Part shown: in pieces, positions 39,832-49,634 of the stretch | Position numbering within the stretch: position 1 is the first letter of the stretch | Layout: every line of letters begins with the position of its first letter | Source: Gemmatimonas sp. | GTDB lineage: Bacteria; Gemmatimonadota; Gemmatimonadetes; Gemmatimonadales; Gemmatimonadaceae | Assembly: GCF_021298855.1 (NCBI RefSeq) | Contig: NZ_JAJTHI010000032.1 | Coordinates: 1-64,000, forward strand | DNA length: 64,000 nucleotides | Direction of reading: 5' to 3' | The notes under the pieces: generated by a model | Database searches by the model: none | What the model saw: the letters and a program-made list of their open reading frames with translations, nothing else | Told to the model about the DNA's origin: nothing | Made by a program: the position numbers and the translations under genes

Positions 39832-42800
39832 TGGGCGTGTGTCTGGAGAAAGGAGCGCGGAAACGTCAGTAGCTGCAGGGGAGCGCCGTTTCGCGCGACG
39901 GCCATCCATGGGGGCTTGCCCGCGCGCCGCACGGGAGCGAGCGCGCGCACCTGCCCGTCAATGGTCGGGGACACCGTCGCCTCGGCGGGGCGAAACCCAC
40001 CGGCCCCGTCGCCGTGCAGCAGGACACCGCGCGACGCGTCGTAGCGACCGATCACCGGCGGCACGCCGTACGCGTTGCCGGCCAGGAAGATGTCCTGATG
40101 GCCGTCGCCATTCGCGTCGGTGATGAGGGTGGCGAACGTCATCGACAGCTGCGCGGCTACGGGCAGGGGGCGCAGCGTGAAGCGCCCCCGTCCATCGTTG
40201 ATGGCCACTGCGCTCTCGAAGGTGGTCGCTTCCTTGACCTCGGCCTTCGCGATCTCGGCCGGGTCGAAGATCTCCTCGAGGCGACTCGCGCCGAAGGCCG
40301 TGAAGGTAGGATACTTCCCACGGATGGCCGGCATGAGCTTCACGAGCTCGTCGCGGCCAGCCAGGGGATACGCCACGCCCTGCACGAAGCGGGTGATGAT
40401 CTGCTTGGTGCTGCCGGTGCCGGTGAAGTCGTGCACGTACATGCGCACCGGCTCCCTGGCCGAGGCCCGGAGAACACCGTTGGTGCCGGCATTGCCGAGC
40501 ACGAGATCCGGTGCGCCATCACCATTGAGGTCGGCCACGGAGAGGCTGTTCCACCAGCCGCTGGCCGCAGCGAGTCCGCCGGCGGCGGCCTGCTCCTCGA
40601 GCCGATCACCACGATTGATCCAGATGCGCACCGGCATCCACTCGCCCACCACCACGAGATCGGGGCGCGCGTCGCCGTTCACGTCGGCCCACTGTGCCGA
40701 AGTCACCAGCCCCGCTCGTGCCAGGCCGGGAGCCACGGACTCGGTGACGTCGGTGAATTGCCCCGCACCGTTGTTCCGCAGCAGGTGGCTGGTGGGGGTC
40801 CGACCGTATTCACGGGCCACCACGCGACTGCCGACAAAGAGATCCTGATCGCCATCGCCATCGAAATCGGCAGCGGTCACGGTGCTGCCGTTTTCGCGCA
40901 CACCGGCCGGCAGGGCGTTCACGGCGCGGGTGAAGGCGCCTCGGCCGTCGTTCAGGTAGAGCCGGTCGTCCAACTCCGCGAACTCACTCCAGAACTCGTT
41001 GCCCGCGCTCACCACATAGAGATCGAGATCCCCATCGCCATCGGCATCGAAGAAGGTGGCGTCCACATCCTCTGCGGTACTGTCGACAGCGAAGGTGGCC
41101 GCACTCGATTCGGCGAAGCGGCCCGTGCGCTGCTGCAGCAACAGCGTGCCGCGCTGCCACTTGGCACCGCCGACATACAGGTCATCGCGCCCGTCGCCGT
41201 TCACATCCCCCACTGCGAGGGCGGGCCCTTCCGCTGACACCACGTGCGGCATGAGCGGTTCGCGGTTGTAGTCGAGAAAGTCGTTCTCGAGGTGCGGCAC
41301 CGCCGCGTCGACGGCGGGCGCATCGTCCGCCGTCCGCTGCAGGCGGATGGGGGCATACCGCCATTGGCCGGCGCTGCTGTCCTGATGCAGCGTGATGGAG
41401 CGGTCTGCCGCCACGTTGGTACGAATTTCGTACCGTGCATCGGGCCAGACGACGATGAGCGAATCGACGACGGCCGACGCACCCAACCCGAAGTGCAAGC
41501 GCCGATCGACGCTCGACTGAAAGCCGCGTACCGGTTGCTGCTCGAGCAGCTGGCGATGCGCGCCGGTCACGGCCGTGATCTTGGCGCCGATGCCGTCGGT
41601 GTTGCGGCCACTGCCGGCGAGTCGCACCTGCAGCCAGTGCGTGGTGTTGCCGTTGGCGCGCGCCGTGTTGCGATAGACGGCGACTGGCGCGTTGATGCGG
41701 TTGATGATCAGGTCGAGCGCACCGTCGTCATCGAGGTCCACGTACGCCGATCCGTTGCTGAACCCCTTCTCGCCGAGCCCCCACCGTTCGGCCATGTCGG
41801 TGAATCGCAGATCTCCGTCGTTGCGATAGGCATGATTGGCCAGGGGAATCTGCGGCATGCGCTGCAGCAGTTCCCGGTTCTCGGCGCGGGTCACCCCACG
41901 CGCGAGCGCCGCCTGCGCCGCTTCGTTGCCGACATAGTTGATGTAGTCCAGATCGTTCGGACGGCGATAGATGCCGTTGGTGATGAACAGATCCTTGCGT
42001 CCGTCATTGTCGAGGTCGGCGAAGAGGGGCCCCCAGCTCCAGTCACTCGCGGCAACACCGGCGAGCAGCGCCACCTCGGCGAATGTTCCGTCTCCCCGAT
42101 TGAGCTGCAGCGCATTGCGCGGGTACTGCACACTGTACCCGGCGCGGAGACGCATGTCGAAGAGATTCCACCCTTCGTAGCTCGCGGAGGTCTTGAAGAT
42201 GGACTCCTGCTCGGGCAGCATGTCCACCGTCATGATGTCGGGACGCCCATCGTCGTTCATGTCGGCCGCATCGGCGCCCATGGAGAAGCGACTCGTATGG
42301 CTGAAGGCCTGCGTGCCCACTTCGGTGAAGCGGCCACGGCAGTCGTTCAGGTAGAGGAAGTCGTTTTCCTGAAAGTCATTGGCCACGTACACGTCGAGGC
42401 AGCCATCGAGGTTCACATCGCTGGCCACCACTCCCAGACCGAATCCCTCGACCCCCCCGAAAATGCCCGCCGCCGCGCTCACATCGGTGAATCGCGCGCC
42501 GTCGTTGCGATAGAGACGGTCGCCGGCCTGCGGGTGTCGCTGATCGCGACGGGCCGCCACACCGATCTGTCGCTCCGTATGGACGGAGTGATTGAGCAGA
42601 AACAGGTCGAGGTCGCCGTCGCGATCATAGTCGAAAAACAGCGAGTGCGTGGAGAAACCGGAGAAGGCGAGGCCGTAGGCGTCGGTACGGTCGGTGAACA
42701 CGCCGGTGCCGTCGTTGATGTACAGCACGTTGCGTCCGGCCATGGTGAGGTAGTTCACCGCCGACACATAGAGATCGAGCGCGCCATCCCCATTGACGTC

Positions 42801-43214
42801 GGCCATCGAGACGCCGGTCTTCCATCCTGGCGGGCCGGCCACACCGGCGCGCGCGGTGATGTCTTCGAAGGTGAAGTCGCCGCGATTCCGGTAGAGACGG
42901 TTCGACTCGAGGTTGGATGAGAGGTAGACGTCCTGTCGTCCGTCGCCATCCACATCGCCGACCGCGACGCCGCCGCCGTTGTAGTAGTACAGGTAGTTCA
43001 GGATGCTGAACTCAGGCGCCTCCGGCAGCGTGTTGACGAAGGCCATGCCGGTACGGGACGCGGGCAGCGACTCGAAAAGCGGCAGCCCCTCAGCCGCCGA
43101 GTCGGCCGCCGTGGGGCGATCTCCGCCGGGCGGCGCACCGCACGCGGCGAAGGCCGCGACCGCAGCCACGACGCCAGTCCACCGGCGCCACGAAGGCCCA
43201 GCGCCGCTGTTCAC
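39828..43214 (-). CDS. CRTAC1-like lipoprotein: FG-GAP/VCBS repeats plus ASPIC/UnbV domain (copy B, 1128 aa)
   Basis: About 13 Ca-binding D.DxDG motifs, 'YYYNGGGVAVGDVDGDGRQDVYLSSN', ASPIC block 'THWLQVRLAGSGRNTDGIGAKITAVTG...RGFQSSVDRRLHFGLGASAVVDSLIVVWPDA', N-terminal 'AAFAACGAPP'. GTG start overlapping the preceding stop. Confidence 0.88.
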   Translation of the reverse strand: MNSGAGPSWRRWTGVVAAVAAFAACGAPPGGDRPTAADSAAEGLPLFESLPASRTGMAFVNTLPEAPEFSILNYLYYYNGGGVAVGDVDGDGRQDVYLSSNLESNRLYRNRGDFTFEDITARAGVAGPPGWKTGVSMADVNGDGALDLYVSAVNYLTMAGRNVLYINDGTGVFTDRTDAYGLAFSGFSTHSLFFDYDRDGDLDLFLLNHSVHTERQIGVAARRDQRHPQAGDRLYRNDGARFTDVSAAAGIFGGVEGFGLGVVASDVNLDGCLDVYVANDFQENDFLYLNDCRGRFTEVGTQAFSHTSRFSMGADAADMNDDGRPDIMTVDMLPEQESIFKTSASYEGWNLFDMRLRAGYSVQYPRNALQLNRGDGTFAEVALLAGVAASDWSWGPLFADLDNDGRKDLFITNGIYRRPNDLDYINYVGNEAAQAALARGVTRAENRELLQRMPQIPLANHAYRNDGDLRFTDMAERWGLGEKGFSNGSAYVDLDDDGALDLIINRINAPVAVYRNTARANGNTTHWLQVRLAGSGRNTDGIGAKITAVTGAHRQLLEQQPVRGFQSSVDRRLHFGLGASAVVDSLIVVWPDARYEIRTNVAADRSITLHQDSSAGQWRYAPIRLQRTADDAPAVDAAVPHLENDFLDYNREPLMPHVVSAEGPALAVGDVNGDGRDDLYVGGAKWQRGTLLLQQRTGRFAESSAATFAVDSTAEDVDATFFDADGDGDLDLYVVSAGNEFWSEFAELDDRLYLNDGRGAFTRAVNALPAGVRENGSTVTAADFDGDGDQDLFVGSRVVAREYGRTPTSHLLRNNGAGQFTDVTESVAPGLARAGLVTSAQWADVNGDARPDLVVVGEWMPVRIWINRGDRLEEQAAAGGLAAASGWWNSLSVADLNGDGAPDLVLGNAGTNGVLRASAREPVRMYVHDFTGTGSTKQIITRFVQGVAYPLAGRDELVKLMPAIRGKYPTFTAFGASRLEEIFDPAEIAKAEVKEATTFESAVAINDGRGRFTLRPLPVAAQLSMTFATLITDANGDGHQDIFLAGNAYGVPPVIGRYDASRGVLLHGDGAGGFRPAEATVSPTIDGQVRALAPVRRAGKPPWMAVARNGAPLQLLTFPRSFLQTHAQ

Positions 43215-44569
43215 CGGGCAGCGACGGCGGCGCCGGGTTTGGTCACGAGGCGCGCCACCACGTGCTGCCCCACCCGACGCCCCTGCTTCTGGCCTTCTTC
43301 GATGGCCTGCCGGTAGTGAATGCCGCCGTACAGCCGGCTGATGGCCGCCTCGTTGGCGGCCGCCTCGAAGCTCGGGAAAGAGCGCACCGGCAATCCGAAC
43401 GGCACTTCGACGGAGTCGGTAAAGGCGAAGTTCGCGCCGAAGATGCTGGTGAGCACTTCTGCCGCCGAGGTGGAGATGACGCTGTGGCCGCTGGGATACT
43501 CCGGGAAGGGCGGCGTCTGCAACAGCGGCGTCCACTGCTCGTCCACGTAGTTGTTGATCACCGTCTCCGGGCGAATGACGCCCGACCGGAACTTCTCCTC
43601 CCACGCGGCGATGAAGCCGTCGGCCAGCGCGAGGGCCGTGCGCGCGTAGACGTCGGCGCTTTCCACCAGGGAGGCCTTGGCCTGTCGCGAAGCCTGGCCG
43701 GCAATGCCCATCCAGTGGCCACCCGGCGAGATCTTCTTGGTGGCAAACATGGTGTGCCCCTGCACGTTCATGGTGTACGGATTGCAGTCCCAGAACGACG
43801 CAATGAGGCGCTCTTCCTCGGTGAGGGTCTTGCCCTTCTCGTACACCTCGAGCGCCTGCGTATGGAAGGGCGTGCCCTTGAGCGTGTCGAAGGGAATGGC
43901 GGGGGCCGGGCGGAACTGACTGGCCGAATCCATCACGAACGGGATGAGCGTGCCCCAGTTGGGCTCCACGGCATCCATGTAGGCTGGCGGGGTGGGACGC
44001 CAGCGCCCCGGATCCCGCGTGATGCTGTACTTGGGCAACCCGCGCGATTCCTTGAATCGATCCGTGCCGGCCCAGGCCAGCACGAACCGCGCTACGGTAT
44101 CCCCGTAGGCGACACTGCGTTCGTATACGTCGTCGGGGAGCGCGTCGGCGTACCGGCTGGTGATCGCCGTGCGCACGGAGTCCATGCGCTCGCGGGAGAA
44201 GGTGAGCTGGTGACTCACGGTGAGGAAGGCGCGCACGCCCGCGAGCGCGAACGAGTAGTTCCGGGTCCGATCGGGAGCCGGCACGGCGGGCATGTCGCGC
44301 ACCTGTCCGGCCAGGGACCGCCAGGCCGTGTCGCCCTGACGGATGGCCTCGTAGGCGGCAATGCTGGCATAGCTGTAGACGCGACTGGCCTGCGGCGGAC
44401 TGAAGATGTCGTACACCATCGTGCCGGTGAGCTGCTGCATGGCTTCGTGCAGCGGCTCGGTGGAACGCGGCAGCTCGGAGGCCGCCGGACGGCGCGACTC
44501 ACACGCGACGAGGCCCATGGACGCGGCCGCCACGGCGACCGCCTGAAAGAAGTGCCGAGGGCGCATCAT
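43211..44569 (-). CDS. Vanadium-dependent haloperoxidase/PAP2-like lipoprotein
   Basis: 'KFRSGVIRP' (KX6RP), 'PEYPSGHSV' (PSGH) 24 residues later, 'SRLYGGIHYRQA' (SRX5H) 48 residues after PSGH. Lipobox-like 'MGLVACESRR'. Confidence 0.88.
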   Translation of the reverse strand: MMRPRHFFQAVAVAAASMGLVACESRRPAASELPRSTEPLHEAMQQLTGTMVYDIFSPPQASRVYSYASIAAYEAIRQGDTAWRSLAGQVRDMPAVPAPDRTRNYSFALAGVRAFLTVSHQLTFSRERMDSVRTAITSRYADALPDDVYERSVAYGDTVARFVLAWAGTDRFKESRGLPKYSITRDPGRWRPTPPAYMDAVEPNWGTLIPFVMDSASQFRPAPAIPFDTLKGTPFHTQALEVYEKGKTLTEEERLIASFWDCNPYTMNVQGHTMFATKKISPGGHWMGIAGQASRQAKASLVESADVYARTALALADGFIAAWEEKFRSGVIRPETVINNYVDEQWTPLLQTPPFPEYPSGHSVISTSAAEVLTSIFGANFAFTDSVEVPFGLPVRSFPSFEAAANEAAISRLYGGIHYRQAIEEGQKQGRRVGQHVVARLVTKPGAAVAAR

Positions 44570-47500
44570 GGACGTGCAACCGAGAAGACGAGCGGCGCCG
44601 CGTTGTTGCGTGCCACGAGGACGCGCTGGCCGGAACGGCTCTTCAGGCGCGCCAAGGCGCGCGCCTGTCCGGGAACGCGAAAGCCGCTGTCGGCCGGGCG
44701 AACCGCGGTGAACGTGCCAGATTCCTCAGCAAGGAGCACGAGCCCCTCACTGGCCGCCATGCGCCCCAGCTCCGGCTTCACGCCATCGAAGTTCCCGGCC
44801 AGCAGTACGTCGAGCCGGCCATCACCGTTCACATCCGTGGTGGTGATGCCGTACACGGGGGCCAGTTGTGCCTCCAGCGGCAGGTCGGTGAACGTGAACC
44901 GGCCGTCGGCGCCGCGGCGCAGCACGGCACTCGCCAGACGGCGGGCCTGCTTCACGATGGCGCGCTGCCGCTCGGCTACCGGGACCACGTCATCGAGTGT
45001 CTGAAGCGCGTAGTCCTTGTAGTTCAGGAAGCGCGCCTTCCAGGGCGGCACGGTCTTGATCAGGTCGTCGCGCAAGACCAGCGGATAGGGCTTGCCGCCG
45101 TTGTACATGCCGATGAGTTGCTCCACGTACCCATTGTTGTCGAAATCCTTCACGATCAGCAGGAGCGGTTCATCGGGCGTGGCCCGCAGTCGCGTGTTGC
45201 GGCCGAGATTGCCAAGCAGATATTCGTCGCGCCCGTCGCGGTCGAGATCGACGGCCACGATGCGGTTCCACCACCCGTCGCTGGCGCCCAACACGTCGTC
45301 GACCATCCGCTCGAATCGTCCGCCGCCGCGGTTGCGGAACACCGTCACCGGCATCCACTCGCCCACCAGTACCAGATCGACGCGGCGGTCACCGTCCGCA
45401 TCACTCCATACGGCATCGGTCACCATGCCCACGGTCTGCAGCCCCGGCGCATTGGCCACGGCGTCCGTGAAGGTGCCGCGACCGTTGTTGAGCAGCAGTT
45501 GACTCCGGGGGTCGGCGCCGTACTTCCACGGGACACTGCGCCCGCCCACGAAGAGATCGATGTCCCCGTCACCATCCACGTCGGCGGGCGCGACGACGCT
45601 GCCGCTGATGAGCGCAACGGGCAGTCGTCCCTCGGCCTTGCTGAAGCGCCCGCGTCCATCGTTGAAGTACAGTCGATCCTGCAGCGCGGGGCTGTCTTCA
45701 CTGTACTCGTTGCCTCCGCTCACCACGTACAGATCGCGGTCGCCGTCACCGTCGGCGTCGAAGAAGGCGGCACTCACGTCTTCGGAGATGGCGTCCAGCG
45801 CAAACGCCGGGGTCGGCACCAGCGTGAAGGCGCCGCTCGCATTCTGCACATGAAGCGCCCCGGCCTGTTCCTTGGCACCACCCAGGTACACGTCGTCGAG
45901 TCCGTCGCCGTTGACGTCGCCCACCGCGAGTGCGGGGCCTTCGGTGCTCAGCATCTTCGGAATCAACCGCTCGCGGTCGAAGTCGACGAACTCGTTTTCG
46001 GTGTGCGTGAAACCGAGCCCGGACCGCGCCGTGATGTCGGCCAGCAGTGCCGGTGCCCGGCTCGGTGCAAACGGAGCGGCGGGTAACGCGTCGGCTGCCT
46101 GCGCAATGACGAGCGCGCGATCGGCCGCCCCACCGGCCGCGAGCGTCCGGGTCCCGTCGGGCCAGAGCACCACGATGGAATCGACCGTGGTGTGCGCCCC
46201 CAATCCGAACGTGAGCGCGTAGTCCACGCTCGACTGGAACCCACGCGCCGGATAGAGCTCCTGCACGTAGCGGTCGACGCCCGCATGGACCGTGACATGG
46301 GCACCGACGGCGAACGGGTTGCGACCGCGGCCGGTCAGCCGCAGCTGCAGCCAGTGCCGGTCCGTGAGCAACGTCCGGGCATTGTTGCGGTACACGAAGC
46401 TTTCGGCGTTGACGTTGCTGACCACCAGATCGAGTGCCCCGTCGCCGTCGAGATCACCGTACGCCGCGCCGCTCGAGATGTTGGGCGTGGCCAGCCCCCA
46501 GGCATCGGCCTGATTGCTGAAGCTCCAGGCGCCGTCGTTGCGGAAGGCATAGTCGGCAATGGGGGTGGAGCTCATGGCATTGATGAGGCGCATGTAGTCC
46601 ACGCGCTTCGCGCTCGCTTCGCGTTCCATGGTGGTCCGGTCGGCCAGGAACGCCACATAGTCCTGCGAGGTGACGTCCCGGGCGAGGCCGTTGGTCACGT
46701 AGACATCCTTGCGGCCATCCTGATCGAGGTCCGCGAGGAGGGCGCTCCAGCTCCAATCGGTCTCGGCGGTGCGCGTCAGATAGCCCACGTCGCTGAAGGT
46801 CCCGTCGCCATTGTTGCGCTGCAGCATGTTGCGCATGAGCTGGTGGCCATACCCATCGCGCACCTTGGCCATGTAGACATCCCATCCTTCGTACATGGCC
46901 GTGGTTTTGATGCGATACTCGTCCTCCGGCATCATGTCGGTGGTGTAGACGTCCGGCCAGCCGTCGTTGTCCACGTCAGCGATGTCCATGCCCATGGAGA
47001 AGTAGCTCGTAAGCGGCATGGCCGTGTCCAGCACATCCTTGAAGGTGCCGTCCTTCTGATTGAGATAGAGGTAGTCGCGCTCGTGGAAGTCGTTGGCCAC
47101 GTAGATGTCGGGCCACCCGTCGCGATTCACGTCGCCGACACCGACCCCAAGCCCGAACGCGATTTCGGTGCTCCAGATACCGGCGCGCTCGGTGATGTCG
47201 GTGAAGGTGTCGCCGTCATTGCGATAGAAGTGGTCACCGCCGTACGGGTGCCGCTCGTCGCGCGTGTTGCGCACCCCGAAGCTGTTGACCGGGCGCGGCG
47301 AATTGTTGATCACGAACAGGTCGAGATCCCCGTCGCGATCGAAGTCGACAAAAGCGGCGTGCGTGGACCAGCCCTCGTCGGCTATCCCGTACCGGCGCGC
47401 CTGCTCCACGAAGGTGGGCACGGAGTCGGCGCCGAGACCTTGATTGATCCAGAGGGTATTGGCGCGCGTGGCCGGTTCGCCATCGCCGGCATGGCTGATG

Positions 47501-47943
47501 TAGATGTCGAGCCGTCCGTCGCCATTGACGTCGGCCAGGGTGACACCGGTGGTCCATGGCCGATCCGGCTGCACGCCGGCCGCCGCCGTGATGTCGCGAA
47601 AACGGAACGCCCCTTCATTCAGGTAGAGGCGGGGCCCGTCCTGATTGGACGTAAGGACGATCTCGGGCCGGCCGTCACCGGTCAGGTCGCCAATGGCGAC
47701 CCCGCCACCGTTGTAGAAGTTGCGGTACGTGAACACGTTGCGCTCTTGCGAGTCCACCACCCGATTGGTGAACGCCACGCCCGTGTAGGCCGAGGGCATG
47801 AGCGTGAAGAGCGTGCTGTCGACCGACGGCGCGTCAGCCAGTCGGGGAGCGCCACGTTCGCCACAGGCGGCGAGCATGAGTGCCGCCGAGCCGATGACGA
47901 GGGGCTGAAGCGCCACGATCGGGCGCGGGATGAACGAAGTCAC
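44566..47943 (-). CDS. CRTAC1-like lipoprotein: FG-GAP/VCBS repeats plus ASPIC/UnbV domain (copy A, 1125 aa)
   Basis: About 13 D.DxDG-type motifs, 'FYNGGGVAIGDLTGDGRPEIVLTSN', ASPIC block 'RHWLQLRLTGRGRNPFAVGAHVTVHAG...RGFQSSVDYALTFGLGAHTTVDSIVVLWPDG', lipobox 'LMLAACGER'. GTG start. Confidence 0.88.
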   Translation of the reverse strand: MTSFIPRPIVALQPLVIGSAALMLAACGERGAPRLADAPSVDSTLFTLMPSAYTGVAFTNRVVDSQERNVFTYRNFYNGGGVAIGDLTGDGRPEIVLTSNQDGPRLYLNEGAFRFRDITAAAGVQPDRPWTTGVTLADVNGDGRLDIYISHAGDGEPATRANTLWINQGLGADSVPTFVEQARRYGIADEGWSTHAAFVDFDRDGDLDLFVINNSPRPVNSFGVRNTRDERHPYGGDHFYRNDGDTFTDITERAGIWSTEIAFGLGVGVGDVNRDGWPDIYVANDFHERDYLYLNQKDGTFKDVLDTAMPLTSYFSMGMDIADVDNDGWPDVYTTDMMPEDEYRIKTTAMYEGWDVYMAKVRDGYGHQLMRNMLQRNNGDGTFSDVGYLTRTAETDWSWSALLADLDQDGRKDVYVTNGLARDVTSQDYVAFLADRTTMEREASAKRVDYMRLINAMSSTPIADYAFRNDGAWSFSNQADAWGLATPNISSGAAYGDLDGDGALDLVVSNVNAESFVYRNNARTLLTDRHWLQLRLTGRGRNPFAVGAHVTVHAGVDRYVQELYPARGFQSSVDYALTFGLGAHTTVDSIVVLWPDGTRTLAAGGAADRALVIAQAADALPAAPFAPSRAPALLADITARSGLGFTHTENEFVDFDRERLIPKMLSTEGPALAVGDVNGDGLDDVYLGGAKEQAGALHVQNASGAFTLVPTPAFALDAISEDVSAAFFDADGDGDRDLYVVSGGNEYSEDSPALQDRLYFNDGRGRFSKAEGRLPVALISGSVVAPADVDGDGDIDLFVGGRSVPWKYGADPRSQLLLNNGRGTFTDAVANAPGLQTVGMVTDAVWSDADGDRRVDLVLVGEWMPVTVFRNRGGGRFERMVDDVLGASDGWWNRIVAVDLDRDGRDEYLLGNLGRNTRLRATPDEPLLLIVKDFDNNGYVEQLIGMYNGGKPYPLVLRDDLIKTVPPWKARFLNYKDYALQTLDDVVPVAERQRAIVKQARRLASAVLRRGADGRFTFTDLPLEAQLAPVYGITTTDVNGDGRLDVLLAGNFDGVKPELGRMAASEGLVLLAEESGTFTAVRPADSGFRVPGQARALARLKSRSGQRVLVARNNAAPLVFSVARP

Positions 47944-47969
47944 GTCTCGAGGGGGAAACTGCCATGAAA

Positions 47970-48008
47970 GCCACGGCCTGCGTTCGGTTCGTGAACGCAG
48001 GCCGTGGC
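47970..48008 (-). terminator. Intra-operon hairpin between susD-like and CRTAC1-A genes
   Basis: GCCACGGCCTGCGTTC-GGTTCGT-GAACGCAGGCCGTGGC, 16-bp perfect stem with 7-nt loop, TTT on the - strand side. Confidence 0.7.
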
Positions 48009-48033
48009 GACCTTCGGAACCCTTCCCTACAGC

Positions 48034-49608
48034 TTAGTAGCCGGGGTTCTGCTTGAGCAGCGGGTTGGTTTCGATCTGGTTCTGCGGGATGGGCATGAGG
48101 ATGCGGTACGGCGCCGACGCCTGCTTGAAGAGACGGGCGTTGGTGTACGTGCCGGCACGGATCATGTCCTGACGACGCTTGGCTTCGCCGATGAACTCGA
48201 AGAGGCGCTCATCGAAGATCGCCTGTCGCACCTGGGCCTGCGACAGGTTTGCCGCCAGGGGACGGGCCGGGTTGAAGGCACGGGCACGCACCTGATTGAT
48301 GAGCTGAATGGCCGATGCCGTCTGCCCCAGCTCGTTCTGCGCCTCCGCCTTGACCATCATCATCTCGGCCAGACGGAAGTACACGAAGTCGTTGCCGTGG
48401 TTGCCGCCCTCGGTGGCCGCGGGGTCGATCGGGTACTTGTAGACGCGCGCGCCTTCGCCCTCGCCCGCCTGCGTCACATCGCGGATTTCCGGCGTGAAGA
48501 CGAGCGGGTTACCGGCGCGGTCGCGGATGGGCTGACCGGTCTTGAGGTCGACCTGCGGCCCCACGAGGAACACCCTCTTGCGATCGTCCGCGTCGTCGAA
48601 GGTGTTGTACGTGGTGGCGATGGTGGCGAAGCCGTTCCACGGCGACAGGTTGAACGAGTTGTAGTGCAACCCGCGCATCTGGAACGACATGCCGAGGCCA
48701 CCCGGGCTGCTGGTGTGGCGCACGACGAAGATGTTCTCCGGCGAATTCTCGTTGGTGGGCGAGAAGTTGGTGCGCCAGTCGGCGGGCAGGCTGAAGCGGC
48801 CCGAGTTGAGCACGCGATCGGCGGCCACGATGGCTTCGTTCCACTTGGCCGGACCGCGGGTGAGCCCCGTGGCCGTGACCGTGCCGGTGAACACCTGGGC
48901 GTTGAGGTACATGTTCGCCAGGATGGCGTCCGCCGCCGACTTGGTCACGCGGCCGTACTGGTTGGCCGGCCACGCATCGGGGAGCGCGGCGCGCGACTCG
49001 GTGAGTTCCTTTTCGATGAAGGCGAACACCTGGGCACGGGTCGCCTGTTCACGCGGCTTGACTTCGGTCGTCGTGACAATGGGCACGCCGCCGAAGAAGT
49101 CCATCAGGAGGTAGTAGTAGAACGCGCGCAGGGTGCGCATTTCGCCCACGATGGCGGCCTTGTTGGGCACCTCGGTGGTTTCGAGCGCGCTCAGCAGCAC
49201 GTTGGCACGCGCCACGCCACCGAACAGGTCGTTCCAGACGCCCGAGATGTCCTCGAGGCCGGAGCCCGAGGTGGGCGTCCAGGTGTGACGGTACAGATCG
49301 AGCCAACGGCCGTTGTCGAACCAGTCGGAGCCGCGCGTGGGCACGACGGTTTCGTCCGATGACACCTGGCTGAGGTTGTAATAGCCCCACATGGTGGAGC
49401 GGAGCTGCGCGTACACCGACGCCACGCCACCGATCACTTCATCGGCGTTCTTGTAGAAGTTGTCGGGCGTGATGGCGCTGACGGGGGTTTCGTCGAGGTC
49501 GGTGCAGCCCTGCATCGTGAACACGGCGGCGGGCGCCGCCAGCAGGGCGGCGCTGACACGGCCGGCGCGCCAGAGCGACGCGAGTCGGGAAGTGCGGGTG
49601 TTTCGCAT
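48034..49608 (-). CDS. RagB/SusD-family nutrient-uptake outer membrane lipoprotein
   Basis: 'TMQGCTDLDETPVSAITPDNFYKNADEVIGGVASVYAQLR', 'MRTLRAFYYYLLMDFFGGVPIVT', C-terminal 'LPIPQNQIETNPLLKQNPGY'-type ending (here 'LMPIPQNQIETNPLLKQNPGY'). Confidence 0.95.
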   Translation of the reverse strand: MRNTRTSRLASLWRAGRVSAALLAAPAAVFTMQGCTDLDETPVSAITPDNFYKNADEVIGGVASVYAQLRSTMWGYYNLSQVSSDETVVPTRGSDWFDNGRWLDLYRHTWTPTSGSGLEDISGVWNDLFGGVARANVLLSALETTEVPNKAAIVGEMRTLRAFYYYLLMDFFGGVPIVTTTEVKPREQATRAQVFAFIEKELTESRAALPDAWPANQYGRVTKSAADAILANMYLNAQVFTGTVTATGLTRGPAKWNEAIVAADRVLNSGRFSLPADWRTNFSPTNENSPENIFVVRHTSSPGGLGMSFQMRGLHYNSFNLSPWNGFATIATTYNTFDDADDRKRVFLVGPQVDLKTGQPIRDRAGNPLVFTPEIRDVTQAGEGEGARVYKYPIDPAATEGGNHGNDFVYFRLAEMMMVKAEAQNELGQTASAIQLINQVRARAFNPARPLAANLSQAQVRQAIFDERLFEFIGEAKRRQDMIRAGTYTNARLFKQASAPYRILMPIPQNQIETNPLLKQNPGY

Positions 49609-49634
49609 GGTCAGTTGGGAATCGTCCGGAGTGA

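Noticed and set aside
41244-47967. Long + ORFs opposite the CRTAC1-like genes
   Set aside because: Mirror frames of repetitive D.DxDG coding sequence. The - strand frames carry the domain motifs.
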